A stretch of 49,722 nt of DNA from CAUPWF01 sp964367905 (GCA_964367905.1 CAYIZP010000020.1:1-49722), one strand, 5' to 3'. Shown: positions 25,246 to 33,163, numbered from the stretch's first letter. Numbers and translations: made by a program. The notes: generated by a model not told the origin, from the sequence alone.

Positions 25246-25911
25246 TTATACGACTATCGTATCATCAAAAACAGCTAGAAAATCTGCATATTCATCTCTA
25301 TGTACCCTAATATAATCTCTCTTAAATGCTGTGAATCTAGTATCACTTTGTAGCAGGGCTTCTATTTGTCTTCTATAGTACTCGTTTGAACCCTTTTCAT
25401 ATTTGCACATGATATCATAGAACATTTGCATTTCTTGTTCTAAGTCTTTCAGCCTTACACTAGATGCAATTCTTCTCTTATATGTAGTTTCACCATTAAA
25501 GCACTCTTCAATAAGCTTTGCAGTCAAACGCCCTCTCTCATCCTCTTTTTGCAGCTCAATTTCAACTCTTTTATCAAGCAATTTATGCAAGAACAGCTCA
25601 CTAGGATCTACTATCGTGCAATCAATAATACCCTCTGCATACTCATCCTTATTTTTCACGCTATTACAGTGACCACAAGAAAGGAATAAATTGTTCCAAT
25701 CAAATTTTTTATCCAAATCCTTTTTATGTGCTACTAAGTGTTCTATCTCTCCTCCGTCTTGAATTGGTTTCACTTCACATATATAACATTTTCCATGAAA
25801 ATCCAACTCTAACTGTTCTCTTACATCCGATTGGTTATAAGTTCCGCTTGGCGTGCTCTTTTGTATTTCCAAACTTTTGGGTGGGGTCTTACATCTTTTT
25901 ATCGAAATCAT
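25246..25911 (-). CDS. HNH endonuclease of a Septu-like defence pair (PtuB-like)
   Basis: Nuclease of 221 residues with a treble-clef HNH domain near the N-terminus: Cys42/Cys45 (KCYIC), the IEHLVAHKKD segment containing His58 and His62, and Cys79/Cys82 (LSCGHCNSVKNKDEY). The remainder is helical. It is encoded six bases after an ABC-type ATPase gene, the arrangement of type I Septu (PtuA ATPase with PtuB HNH nuclease), which protects against phage. A more general ATPase/HNH retron-like effector module is the alternative, but no reverse transcriptase gene is present. The ribosome-binding site is GGGGG at the end of the ATPase gene. Confidence 0.82.
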   Translation of the reverse strand: MISIKRCKTPPKSLEIQKSTPSGTYNQSDVREQLELDFHGKCYICEVKPIQDGGEIEHLVAHKKDLDKKFDWNNLFLSCGHCNSVKNKDEYAEGIIDCTIVDPSELFLHKLLDKRVEIELQKEDERGRLTAKLIEECFNGETTYKRRIASSVRLKDLEQEMQMFYDIMCKYEKGSNEYYRRQIEALLQSDTRFTAFKRDYIRVHRDEYADFLAVFDDTIVV

Positions 25912-25917
25912 ACGCGT

Positions 25918-27150
25918 TTACCCCCTGCTTAGAAATTCCAACTTCATACGATTATACTCGCTAGAAAAACTCACGTCCAAATAATCTGGAATTTCATCTA
26001 GATAGTTTTCTAATCTAGCCAACTCTGCATAATCACAACTCTCCAATGAATCTTTGTGGAATAATGCTTTATATCTGTCAAACTTCGCTCTCAATTCTTC
26101 CGATAACGTGTCCACTTCAAAATACCCCTCAACAACACTTGAATAAGTTGCATTCTGCAGTCCTTGCGACACCTCAATTCTATTTTCCAAATCGTATACA
26201 ACTGCATTCTCTGCACTGTTCAATATAAATGGCGAATGTGTGGTAACAATAAATTGTATCTTAGGGAAAAACTGTGTTAAAAATGGAAAGATTTTCTTTT
26301 GTAAATCAAGGTGCAGGTGTGTCTCTAATTCATCGATCAGAACAATTCCCTGCAAATTATAAAATCCTCTCGCAGATTTCTCCATCCTCAACATCAAGTC
26401 AACTACTATCTCTAGCACAGCCGAATATCCACTTGACATCTGATTAAAGCCGAATGGTTCTCTATCTTTTGTAAGAATTGAAAATTCAAATGTTTCGATA
26501 TTGAAATCCAACCTTAGCGTTTCGTCATCAAAAATCATCTGTAATAGTTTCTCAAACTTGTCAAACCATTGATCAATCTCTTCAGATTTCTTGGACTTCT
26601 CATTTTGCATTGCCTTTTCTGCTAATGCTTGGGTCGTTTTCAAATCTAACAAGTATTTAATCAATTCCCTACTAGGAGCATCATCTATTGCATAATTTTG
26701 TTGAAATGTAACTTTCTCAATATGCTCAGCCTTCTCAGCTCTATATTGTCTATCAACCGCATAGTAAGCGATAATAAATTGGCCTTTTTCATATTCATCT
26801 ATGATATCTGATTCATCGGGCACCTGCATTTGGATGCCTTGAGTTGTGTTTTGGAGGTCAACCTCTAATTCTTTTAGGTATCTTTTTGTATCTCTTATAC
26901 TCAGATCATCCTGTCCCATCTTAATAGACTCTTTATATAACGCTATGTCCCTATAAAACCGTGAAATTGACTTCCCCTCTGGGTACATTGACAAAAACGA
27001 TTTCATCGATTCTAATACACTCGTTTTCCCACTTCCATTCTTCCCTGTTAATATGAGATGTTTTCTTTCACTCTCTGACAAAGTGATATTAATATCACTT
27101 AAATGCCTCACCTTATCAATCTTTATTTTTTGAATAAAATTCTCCATCAT
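25918..27150 (-). CDS. ABC-type ATPase of a Septu-like defence pair (PtuA-like)
   Basis: ATPase of 410 residues related to Rad50/OLD-like proteins. Walker A GKNGSGKT lies at about residues 36-43, the ABC signature region is FNQMSSGYSAVLEIV, Walker B is GIVLIDELETHLHLDLQ, and the histidine switch is QFIVTTHSPFILNSAENAVV. A helical middle part contains an acidic segment. Partnered with an HNH nuclease six bases downstream, this suits Septu, where PtuA oligomers bind PtuB and cut nucleic acid during infection. It starts at paired ATG codons after AGAGG and is expressed from the promoter in repeat copy B. Confidence 0.82.
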   Translation of the reverse strand: MMENFIQKIKIDKVRHLSDINITLSESERKHLILTGKNGSGKTSVLESMKSFLSMYPEGKSISRFYRDIALYKESIKMGQDDLSIRDTKRYLKELEVDLQNTTQGIQMQVPDESDIIDEYEKGQFIIAYYAVDRQYRAEKAEHIEKVTFQQNYAIDDAPSRELIKYLLDLKTTQALAEKAMQNEKSKKSEEIDQWFDKFEKLLQMIFDDETLRLDFNIETFEFSILTKDREPFGFNQMSSGYSAVLEIVVDLMLRMEKSARGFYNLQGIVLIDELETHLHLDLQKKIFPFLTQFFPKIQFIVTTHSPFILNSAENAVVYDLENRIEVSQGLQNATYSSVVEGYFEVDTLSEELRAKFDRYKALFHKDSLESCDYAELARLENYLDEIPDYLDVSFSSEYNRMKLEFLSRG

Positions 27151-27163
27151 CCTCTAACCCCTT

Positions 27164-27503
27164 TTTATTCTCGTGTCTCCGAAATCTTTACTCGTAGTAT
27201 AGCATATATTTACTTATCTCAAAACCCCTAACTTTACAGTTCTGATGATATACAAGGCTATATTCAAGGCATTTCAAATGACCAAACCACTAGATACATA
27301 TAATCTCATCCTCTCATCCTCTCATCTTTTATTTATATGTAATTTTTTCATCAAACTCGCTTGATTTTGTCTTCTGTACATATAAACCCTGTCCATAACA
27401 CCTTTTTATATGTCTTTTTCCTGACTTCTTGCTCAAAATATAAGTCCGTATAGAAAAAATACATATAAGAACCCTCAATCATGATTGTCTTATATGTATT
27501 CAT
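27164..27503. repeat. Island intergenic repeat, copy B (complete)
   Basis: Nearly identical to copy A over about 320 bp, with the three ACATATAA...TTATATGT hairpins and the promoter. It lies between the 79-aa protein gene and the Septu-like ATPase. Small differences, such as AACACCTTTTTATATG replacing AACACAATTTTTATATG, show the copies have begun to diverge. No gene is visible in it. Confidence 0.9.
27196..27224 (-). promoter_or_regulatory. Repeat-borne promoter, copy B
   Basis: Minus strand: -35 TTTTGA (27219-27224), 17-bp spacer, -10 TATACT (27196-27201) preceded by TGC. It should drive the Septu-like ATPase and nuclease genes. Confidence 0.65.
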
Positions 27504-27508
27504 CAATT

Positions 27509-27748
27509 TTAGCCCGTCTTATTCAAATCATAAACAATATCTATAAATTTCTTCATATCACTTATAAACTCATATGGAGCATACTCGGAATATATTTCTG
27601 TATCTGTTAATATTACGATTTGAACCCCATCCTGTCGCAACGCTTCTAGTGTCCCTGGTAAACTTCTCGCTTCATTCGCAGTTTTACATTTATATGCCAC
27701 TGATCCTTGCTTATCAAATATCTTTGCGACTATAAATATATCACTCAT
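27509..27748 (-). CDS. Small unknown protein (DUF6718-like?)
   Basis: Soluble protein of 79 residues with no signal or membrane segment. It starts IFIVAKIFDKQGSVAYKC and continues with a strand VQIVILTD followed by YSEYAPYEF, an alpha/beta pattern. I recall similar small clostridial proteins grouped as DUF6718, but this is uncertain and no function follows. It has its own unit: the repeat-borne promoter of copy C upstream and repeat copy B immediately downstream. AGAGGAGAAGG precedes the ATG. A 10-codon reading frame (MKELEEKENE) ends on that ATG and might couple translation. Confidence 0.6.
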   Translation of the reverse strand: MSDIFIVAKIFDKQGSVAYKCKTANEARSLPGTLEALRQDGVQIVILTDTEIYSEYAPYEFISDMKKFIDIVYDLNKTG

Positions 27749-27795
27749 TTTCCTTCTCCTCTAATTCTTTCATGGCTAATACAAACTCTTCTCCA

Positions 27796-27889
27796 CCATT
27801 CTCTAGCTTCTTTTTATTCTCATGTCTCCGAAATCTTTACTCGTAGTATAGCATATGTTTACTTATCTCAAAACCCCTAACTTTCCAGT
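27796..27889. repeat. Island intergenic repeat, copy C (promoter part only)
   Basis: About 94 bp matching the promoter end of copies A and B (27164-27240 and 24830-24925). The three-hairpin part is absent; a different terminator at 27920-27948 stands in its place. Confidence 0.8.
27845..27873 (-). promoter_or_regulatory. Repeat-borne promoter, copy C
   Basis: Minus strand: TTTTGA (27868-27873), 17-bp spacer, TATACT (27845-27850) preceded by TGC. It drives the 79-aa protein gene. Confidence 0.6.
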
Positions 27890-27919
27890 CAAGATAATAC
27901 ACTCAGCATTCTATTGTAA

Positions 27920-27948
27920 AAACAAACAAGACTGCCAAGGCAGTCTTG
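27920..27948 (-). terminator. Terminator of the zinc-ribbon/LRR unit
   Basis: Ten-bp perfect stem CAAGACTGCC/GGCAGTCTTG with a two-base loop and a T-rich tail (TTTGTTTTT on the minus strand). It is 3' of the YARHG-protein gene ending at 27995. Confidence 0.85.
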
Positions 27949-27994
27949 AATAAAATAATAGAGCTCTGAACTTTTCTACATTACTACAGTGAAA

Positions 27995-29011
27995 TCAACC
28001 CGCATTGATCGTGTATGTCTTACCAGGTTCACTATCATAATCGTCAGTATTGGTTGCGAATACACCTTCTCTTTCTTCAACAACAAACCCATACTCACTA
28101 GACCATCTTAGTGTCAATGTTACATCTCCATCCCCATAAACATCTGCGTTACGGAATGTAATCACACAAGTATCTTTACTAGTGGCATATCCTTCACCAT
28201 AATTTGCATATGTATAATCATTGCTATTAATAGTATATGAGTCTGAATAATATACTTGAATTTTTCCTGACTGATGATTTACCTCAATATCAAACATAGA
28301 ACGCCCATAATCGACTTCTATATATTTCATGGTTTGACCGATAAAATCTACAGGCTCAAATTCTGCACCTAGTATGTTTTCAATATTTTGAAGCTCATAA
28401 GAATTTAATATAGAATCATCAAACTCCGCTGCTAACACGCCACTGGGCTCATACCAACTAGTATTATTAAAATGTGTAGCCAAATCATCGCTCTCAAATA
28501 TAACACCATGTCTGGCATAGATTTCATTTCTAGCAATTCTTAAGTCTTCTACTGATAACGCCAATAATTCATCTGCAGTATATATTTTACTATCACTATC
28601 TGGCAAAATATATTCATCAGCTAGATTTTCTTCTACAATCGGTTCTACCTCATCATCCCCTTTTTCCTCAGATATTTCTGATTCCTCATCTACTTCTGAT
28701 TCCGCAGGTACTTCTGAATTTTCTTGATCCTCATCTGCCACTACAGGCTCTTCAACCACAGACGCCTCATCAACGTTATTTGTTTGCTGTTGTTGTAATA
28801 ATAAGAATGCTGCTACTGCTATTATAGCAACAATAGTAATAACAAAACTTAAAACAACAACCTTCAAGCGGTTATTACTTTGTTTTTTATCATCTATCTC
28901 GCTAGCAATTGGCTTTTCTTTGGAAACTGTAGATGCTCCACATCTACTGCAAAACTTTTCTTCCTCTTGAATACGGTTCCCACATTTTTCACAAAATTTA
29001 TTATCACTCAT
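27995..29011 (-). CDS. Zinc-ribbon membrane protein with extracellular YARHG domain
   Basis: Protein of 338 residues. An N-terminal zinc ribbon with two CxxC pairs (KFCEKCGNRIQEEEKFCSRC) lies in the cytoplasm, followed by a transmembrane helix (about 50-72, VVVLSFVITIVAIIAVAAFL), a Glu-rich low-complexity linker, a YARHG domain (SVEDLRIARNEIYARHGVIF), and a beta-rich C-terminal segment without identity. The topology suggests an anchored surface protein whose zinc ribbon meets a cytoplasmic partner. It shares an operon and the zinc-ribbon/helix layout with the gene just upstream. The function is unknown; an envelope or adhesion role is inferred only from context. Confidence 0.8.
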   Translation of the reverse strand: MSDNKFCEKCGNRIQEEEKFCSRCGASTVSKEKPIASEIDDKKQSNNRLKVVVLSFVITIVAIIAVAAFLLLQQQQTNNVDEASVVEEPVVADEDQENSEVPAESEVDEESEISEEKGDDEVEPIVEENLADEYILPDSDSKIYTADELLALSVEDLRIARNEIYARHGVIFESDDLATHFNNTSWYEPSGVLAAEFDDSILNSYELQNIENILGAEFEPVDFIGQTMKYIEVDYGRSMFDIEVNHQSGKIQVYYSDSYTINSNDYTYANYGEGYATSKDTCVITFRNADVYGDGDVTLTLRWSSEYGFVVEEREGVFATNTDDYDSEPGKTYTINAG

Positions 29012-29071
29012 ATCTACTTCCTCTTTCTGCTCATTCTATTGGGAGAGCTCTCTTTAAGTTGATTTTTTTAA

Positions 29072-29815
29072 TTACTCTTCTGGAAATACTATATGCCCTG
29101 CATCAAGAACTGCATCCTCAAATACAATTTCATAGTCAATTTCTGATGTAAATTCGAAAGCATATCGTACTATTTTGGTTGTGTTTGGTTCTATATACTC
29201 TCTCGTATCTATAACATTGCCACTATAGTCAACATTCCAATAGTCGTAATGTTCTGGAGTAATTTCCTGTACACGATATCCTTCCTTATCCATTACCTTT
29301 AAATTCACTTTAGCTTCTGGAACTAGAAAGTCATCCGTATTATTCTTGATTTGCAAATCAATATAGGCAATCGTTTCATCAAGCGAGGCTGCATATGACA
29401 TCACAAATACTTCTACACTGCCATTATTAGTTGCAACCACTGATTGTTCATTTGTGGACTCCATGTTATTTCCACCATTATTTCCAGTAGTGAATATTAA
29501 CACTAATACAACTACGATGACTACTGTTATGGCTACAATCATGTACAACTTACTGTTGTCATCCCTCTTCCCACTAGCATCCTTTTCATTTTTACTTGGC
29601 ACATTAGCAATTGTAATATCTTGTTGAGTACCACATTTACTGCAAAATTCTGCTGTACTATTAATTTGAGCTCCGCACTCTTTGCAATATTTCATTCCCA
29701 CTTCTAATTTCTCAGGAACATATTCCGAATCATTAAAACTGATGCCGCATTTCGTACAAAAATTGCCTTCGCCATTTAATAAAGTACCACATTCCTTACA
29801 AAATTTTTTATCCAT
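29072..29815 (-). CDS. Zinc-ribbon membrane protein
   Basis: Protein of 247 residues with two tandem zinc ribbons (KFCKECGTLLNGEGNFCTKC and YCKECGAQINSTAEFCSKC) in the first ~70 residues, then one transmembrane helix (LYMIVAITVVIVVVLVLIF) and an extracytoplasmic beta-rich domain of about 130 residues. I do not recognise that outer domain; it has the look of a FxLD/immunoglobulin-like fold with conserved strand patterns (VEVFVMSYAASLDETIAYID). It lies between the LRR surface protein and the YARHG protein, in the same direction. Confidence 0.8.
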   Translation of the reverse strand: MDKKFCKECGTLLNGEGNFCTKCGISFNDSEYVPEKLEVGMKYCKECGAQINSTAEFCSKCGTQQDITIANVPSKNEKDASGKRDDNSKLYMIVAITVVIVVVLVLIFTTGNNGGNNMESTNEQSVVATNNGSVEVFVMSYAASLDETIAYIDLQIKNNTDDFLVPEAKVNLKVMDKEGYRVQEITPEHYDYWNVDYSGNVIDTREYIEPNTTKIVRYAFEFTSEIDYEIVFEDAVLDAGHIVFPEE

Positions 29816-29865
29816 AATTATTCCCTTCCTCCTCTCTTAATTAGAGCAAAAGTTCCCACTACACA

Positions 29866-32169
29866 CTAAAGGCACACTCTTTTTATCATAATAGCAACCG
29901 ATATACTCATCATCAACAGCACCATATAAATCGCCAAATTCCTATGCACCACATCACCTGTTTGTGGCGCTGTATCACCTTCTGTTTTAGGAGTAGTTTC
30001 TGGTGTCGATTCTGGTATATTCTCTACTCTATACCCTACCCCATATATTGAAAAGTGACTCGTCGAAAACGTAATCTTTCCATCCTTATAACTATCTACA
30101 TCAATTTCCTTTACAGTCTCTCCATCAATATAATAAATAACAAGATTTTCAGCATTTTCATTGCTTCCTAATGTATATGGAAGGGTAACTTTTGCAGTTC
30201 CACCACCAAAATCAAATATACTTCTTCCATCTGCTCCCGTGATTGTAAAGTCAAATACTGGTCTATCACCAACTAATTCTTGTACAGATTCAGATAATTG
30301 CGATTTATCAACCACTTTGGCTGAAACGGTAACATCAACACCTAGTTTTTGAATTTCTTTCATTGTTGATAAATCCAAAGTAATTGTCGTATTGCCAGTT
30401 GTAACTGTTACTGTTTCCAATTCACTAGAAGTAATAAGAGCTATTGCCTCCTTAGAAAATTCAATATCGCTATCTTCTGTTTTTAGCGAAATGTTCTTTT
30501 TGTCTGTTTGCGAGTCTATAAGTTTTTGTATTGTATCAGTTGTAACATCTGCACCCTCATCTTGCTTTTCATACGCTATAAATTCAAATTCAAACCCTTC
30601 ATATGCGAACGCTGAATATTCTGCAATCTCAGCCTCCCATCCATTTGCATCCTTTGGATAGTAAAACTTTACAACCCCATCATAATCACCACGATAAAAA
30701 TTAGGACCTAACTGCGGTGCATCTCCTGTAAATCGTATTTCTCCTAAATCCGTTTTTCCCCCTACAACGCTCGCTGGCATTTCGGTAATCGTCGATGGAA
30801 TAGTAACTTTAGAAACGTTAGAAGAATCAAATATGGAGTCGTTTATAGTTGTCACTCCTTCGGGTAGTACAACTTCCTCTATTCCGTTTTCCCACCCACT
30901 GAAAGCATACGCCCAGATATGTGTTACTGTAGGTGGTAATGTAAACACATCCCCTTTATTATGCAAACTATATATCAACATTGTTCCGTCTGCTTTAATC
31001 AAAGCCTTATCTATCAATTTAAAATGTCCATGATCCTCGTTAATATCAATATCAGAAACATCTCCGCCAAAAATAAAGATGTTTTCAACTGAAGTATCAC
31101 TGATATCTAGAGTATCAATCTTGGATAATTCAATAACTTCTACTGTATCCAACTCATTCAATCCACTTAAATCCAATGTTCCAATAGTAGCTTCTGATAC
31201 ACAAACCTCACCGAGTGTTGAAATGCTTGACAAATCCAAATCCCCTACATTGCCTGAAATACTTACACGATATAAATTGGGAAAATTCTGTACCCCTGTA
31301 AAATCCTTCATACTCGATCCATAGATATCAAGATACCCTATTTTATTAAGTTCATATTGACTAAGCCCCTCTACTCCATCAACATCAAAATTATCTGATA
31401 CAAATGTTCTAAGAGCTTCATTTGGAAAATTGTCACTATTTATTTCTATAACAACCTCTTTCGAAATATTATCATCCCAGACAGCAACCCACTTCATATT
31501 TGCTTGATCAGTAAAATGTCTCCACCTTTCATCACCAAATGTATAATAAAGAGTTGCCTCCAAACCTTCGAAACCATACGACCAACCGCTATTAGGATCA
31601 AATGCAGGGAGATAGATAGCACCAATGGAAGAATTCTCAAACCTAAAATTACGTAAATTTAAAGATTCTGATAAATCAAGTTCAGCCAAATCTACACCCT
31701 TAGCCTTAATCGTCTCTAATGCTACATTGCTTTCCAAGTTTAATTCAGATATTGATGTCGCACTACAATTTAATGTAGTTAGTTTTGTATTTCCGCCAAC
31801 TTCCAACGTTGTAATACTGGTTTCTGATACATCTAGATTCTTCAATTCCAGATTCTGTCCGACATTAATTTCATTAATACTTGTATGTTGTACATTTAGT
31901 GATTCTAGATTTTCAAAATTTTCAATTCCCTGTAGACTAGATATCTCCCCCCGACCTCTAAGATCTATACTTGTTACACTCATCTTTTCCGCTTGCGACA
32001 ATATGTCATTATTATCTGTATCAAAATAATCTGATACATACATTCTGAACGCCTCGTCTGGAAAATTCACTGAATCAATAGATACACTCGTTTCATTTGC
32101 TAGTACCTCTACAGGTAAAGCGAACATCATTCCTGCAATTAGAATACTTGCCCATCTTTTCTTAAACAT
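29866..32169 (-). CDS. BspA-like leucine-rich-repeat surface protein with sortase-type tail
   Basis: Exported protein of 767 residues. A signal peptide (KKRWASILIAGMMFALPVEV, cleaved near ANE) is followed by two Dockerin/EF-like starts (NFPDEAFRMYVSDYFDTD and NFPNEALRTFVSDNFDVD), each leading into LRR arrays, then a BspA-type LRR5 segment (ITEMPASVVGGKT region) and a conserved domain with VDVTVSAKVVDKSQLSES. The C-terminus has APQTGD, a hydrophobic helix and RVCL, a variant sortase signal, so it is probably anchored to the wall. BspA-like proteins in gut bacteria bind host or microbial ligands. It starts 5 bp after the Mor-like regulator. Confidence 0.88.
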   Translation of the reverse strand: MFKKRWASILIAGMMFALPVEVLANETSVSIDSVNFPDEAFRMYVSDYFDTDNNDILSQAEKMSVTSIDLRGRGEISSLQGIENFENLESLNVQHTSINEINVGQNLELKNLDVSETSITTLEVGGNTKLTTLNCSATSISELNLESNVALETIKAKGVDLAELDLSESLNLRNFRFENSSIGAIYLPAFDPNSGWSYGFEGLEATLYYTFGDERWRHFTDQANMKWVAVWDDNISKEVVIEINSDNFPNEALRTFVSDNFDVDGVEGLSQYELNKIGYLDIYGSSMKDFTGVQNFPNLYRVSISGNVGDLDLSSISTLGEVCVSEATIGTLDLSGLNELDTVEVIELSKIDTLDISDTSVENIFIFGGDVSDIDINEDHGHFKLIDKALIKADGTMLIYSLHNKGDVFTLPPTVTHIWAYAFSGWENGIEEVVLPEGVTTINDSIFDSSNVSKVTIPSTITEMPASVVGGKTDLGEIRFTGDAPQLGPNFYRGDYDGVVKFYYPKDANGWEAEIAEYSAFAYEGFEFEFIAYEKQDEGADVTTDTIQKLIDSQTDKKNISLKTEDSDIEFSKEAIALITSSELETVTVTTGNTTITLDLSTMKEIQKLGVDVTVSAKVVDKSQLSESVQELVGDRPVFDFTITGADGRSIFDFGGGTAKVTLPYTLGSNENAENLVIYYIDGETVKEIDVDSYKDGKITFSTSHFSIYGVGYRVENIPESTPETTPKTEGDTAPQTGDVVHRNLAIYMVLLMMSISVAIMIKRVCL

Positions 32170-32174
32170 TTTTT

Positions 32175-32441
32175 CTACCTTTCCCTTCCTTTAGACAGCA
32201 ACTTCCTCAAATACCCCTCACTATATCCATACTCCATGGCAAGTTCCTTTAAATTGTTACCATCATACCTTCTAGCGATTTCTTTCTCTATAAATTCCTT
32301 TTTGTAGAGTCTCATCGGAAACACAATTTGCTGACCCCGAAAATTCTCGTAAATCATCTCCGTATTCTTTACCCCTATTACATCGACAAGTGTTTCATAC
32401 ACTTCTGCCAAACCACTTATCTTATCCTCATCAATCGACAA
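32175..32441 (-). CDS. Mor-type transcription activator-like protein
   Basis: Small DNA-binding protein of about 88 residues. The C-terminal part (FRGQQIVFPMRLYKKEFIEK, then LAMEYGYSEGYLRKLL) matches the Mor activator family, with a helix-turn-helix at the end. The N-terminus (ISGLAEVYETLVDVIGVKNT) is the dimerisation-type helix. I prefer a TTG at 32441 because GGAGGG lies seven bases upstream; the GTG at 32462 has a poor site. Mor family proteins derive from Mu-like phages and are common as domesticated regulators in Firmicutes. It probably controls the surface-protein genes that follow. Confidence 0.7.
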   Translation of the reverse strand: MSIDEDKISGLAEVYETLVDVIGVKNTEMIYENFRGQQIVFPMRLYKKEFIEKEIARRYDGNNLKELAMEYGYSEGYLRKLLSKGRER

Positions 32442-32570
32442 ACTATTCCCTCCCTTCGACACTTCCTAATATACATTATTTTCCACACTAAATCTTTCAT
32501 CAATTCTCTTGTTCTTTCCTTTACTCTTTCTCTTGTTTTTTCTCTTGTTTTTATCCATTTTTTCATTCTA

Positions 32571-32785
32571 AACCACCAGATACATATAATCTCTCCCTCT
32601 TATCTTCTATTTATATGTAATTTTTTCATCAACCTTACTTGAATTTTGCCTTCTGTACATATAAACTCTGTCCTTAACGCCCTTTTTATATGTATTTTTC
32701 CTGACTTCTTGCTCAAATTATAAATCCATATACCCAAAAATACATATAAGATTAATCAATCATGATTGTCTTATATGTATTCATT
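32571..32785. repeat. Island intergenic repeat, copy D (hairpin part)
   Basis: About 215 bp holding the three-hairpin part of the element, more diverged than copies A and B and without the promoter end. It is 5' of the Mor-like gene in transcription order. Between it and the gene, 32463-32570 is AT-rich with a TCTTGTTTTT repeat. From 32786 to the tRNA-Leu end at 33007 lie a further ACATATAA...TTATATGT hairpin, three TTGATGTAGTA words, a terminator and a short repeat. No gene is seen in 32463-33006. Confidence 0.8.
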
Positions 32786-32812
32786 GTTTTTCTAGAACAA
32801 GTTCTTGAAACT

Positions 32813-32851
32813 TTTACATATAAATAACCTTATCACAAACAAGTTTATATG
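32813..32851. repeat. Extra ACATATAA...TTATATGT hairpin
   Basis: Same 8-bp arms as the island element (loop about 21 nt), separate from copy D. It suggests a further degraded copy closer to the tRNA cluster. Confidence 0.6.
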
Positions 32852-32863
32852 TATCGGTCTCCG

Positions 32864-32910
32864 TTGATGTAGTAATTGATACACCCATTGATGTAGTAGT
32901 TGATGTAGTA
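32864..32910. repeat. Three copies of TTGATGTAGTA
   Basis: Copies at 32864-32874, 32888-32898 and 32900-32910, i.e. 24 and 12 bp apart, between the island repeat and the tRNA terminator. Function unknown. Confidence 0.5.
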
Positions 32911-32916
32911 ACTCAA

Positions 32917-32948
32917 AAAGGGTACCCTGCAACCACAGGATACCCTTT
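32917..32948 (-). terminator. Terminator of the tRNA cluster
   Basis: Stem AAAGGGTAxCCTG/CAGGxTACCCTTT with a short loop; on the minus strand a T-run (CCCTTTTTGAG) follows. It lies 3' of tRNA-Leu and therefore ends the seven-tRNA transcript. Confidence 0.8.
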
Positions 32949-32958
32949 ATTTTTACAT

Positions 32959-32997
32959 AGCAAAAAAGCCCCAACCCCTTTTAAATAAAAGAATTAA
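32959..32997. repeat. Short dispersed repeat, copy 2
   Basis: Near-identical to 15145-15181 (the AAAAAAGCCCCAACCCC unit). Here it lies between tRNA-Leu and the terminator. Confidence 0.5.
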
Positions 32998-33006
32998 GAC
33001 TTTCAA

Positions 33007-33086
33007 TGCGGATGACAGGAATCGAACCTGCACGGTCTCCCACTAGATCCTAAGTCTAGCGCGTCTGCCAGTTCCGCCACATCCGC
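33007..33086 (-). tRNA. tRNA-Leu (anticodon UAG)
   Basis: Acceptor stem GCGGATG/CATCCGC, anticodon arm CTAGA-CTTAGGA-TCTAG with TAG at 34-36, and a short variable arm consistent with tRNA-Leu. CCA is not encoded. It is the last of seven tRNAs on the minus strand. Confidence 0.92.
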
Positions 33087-33090
33087 ATAC

Positions 33091-33163
33091 TGAAGCATCG
33101 GGGGTTCGAACCCCGGACAACTTGATTAAAAGTCAAGTGCTCTACCAACTGAGCTAATGCTCC
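33091..33163 (-). tRNA. tRNA-Lys (anticodon UUU)
   Basis: Acceptor GGAGCAT/ATGCTTC (one G-T pair), D-arm TAGCTCAGTTGGTAGAGCA, anticodon loop CTTTTAA with TTT. No encoded CCA. Confidence 0.92.

Noticed and set aside
24830..27503. Integron attC sites or a MITE as source of the island repeats
   Set aside because: No integrase gene, no attC core sites, no terminal inverted repeats with target duplication were found. Homologous exchange remains the simpler reading.
25246..27503. Retron (ATPase/HNH effector with ncRNA in the neighbouring repeat)
   Set aside because: No reverse transcriptase gene is present, and the structured DNA is also found next to unrelated genes.
32792..32974. 60-codon frame MGLFCYVKIKG
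   Set aside because: It overlaps a terminator and iterated words with no ribosome-binding site; composition comes from the TTGATGTAGTA repeats.
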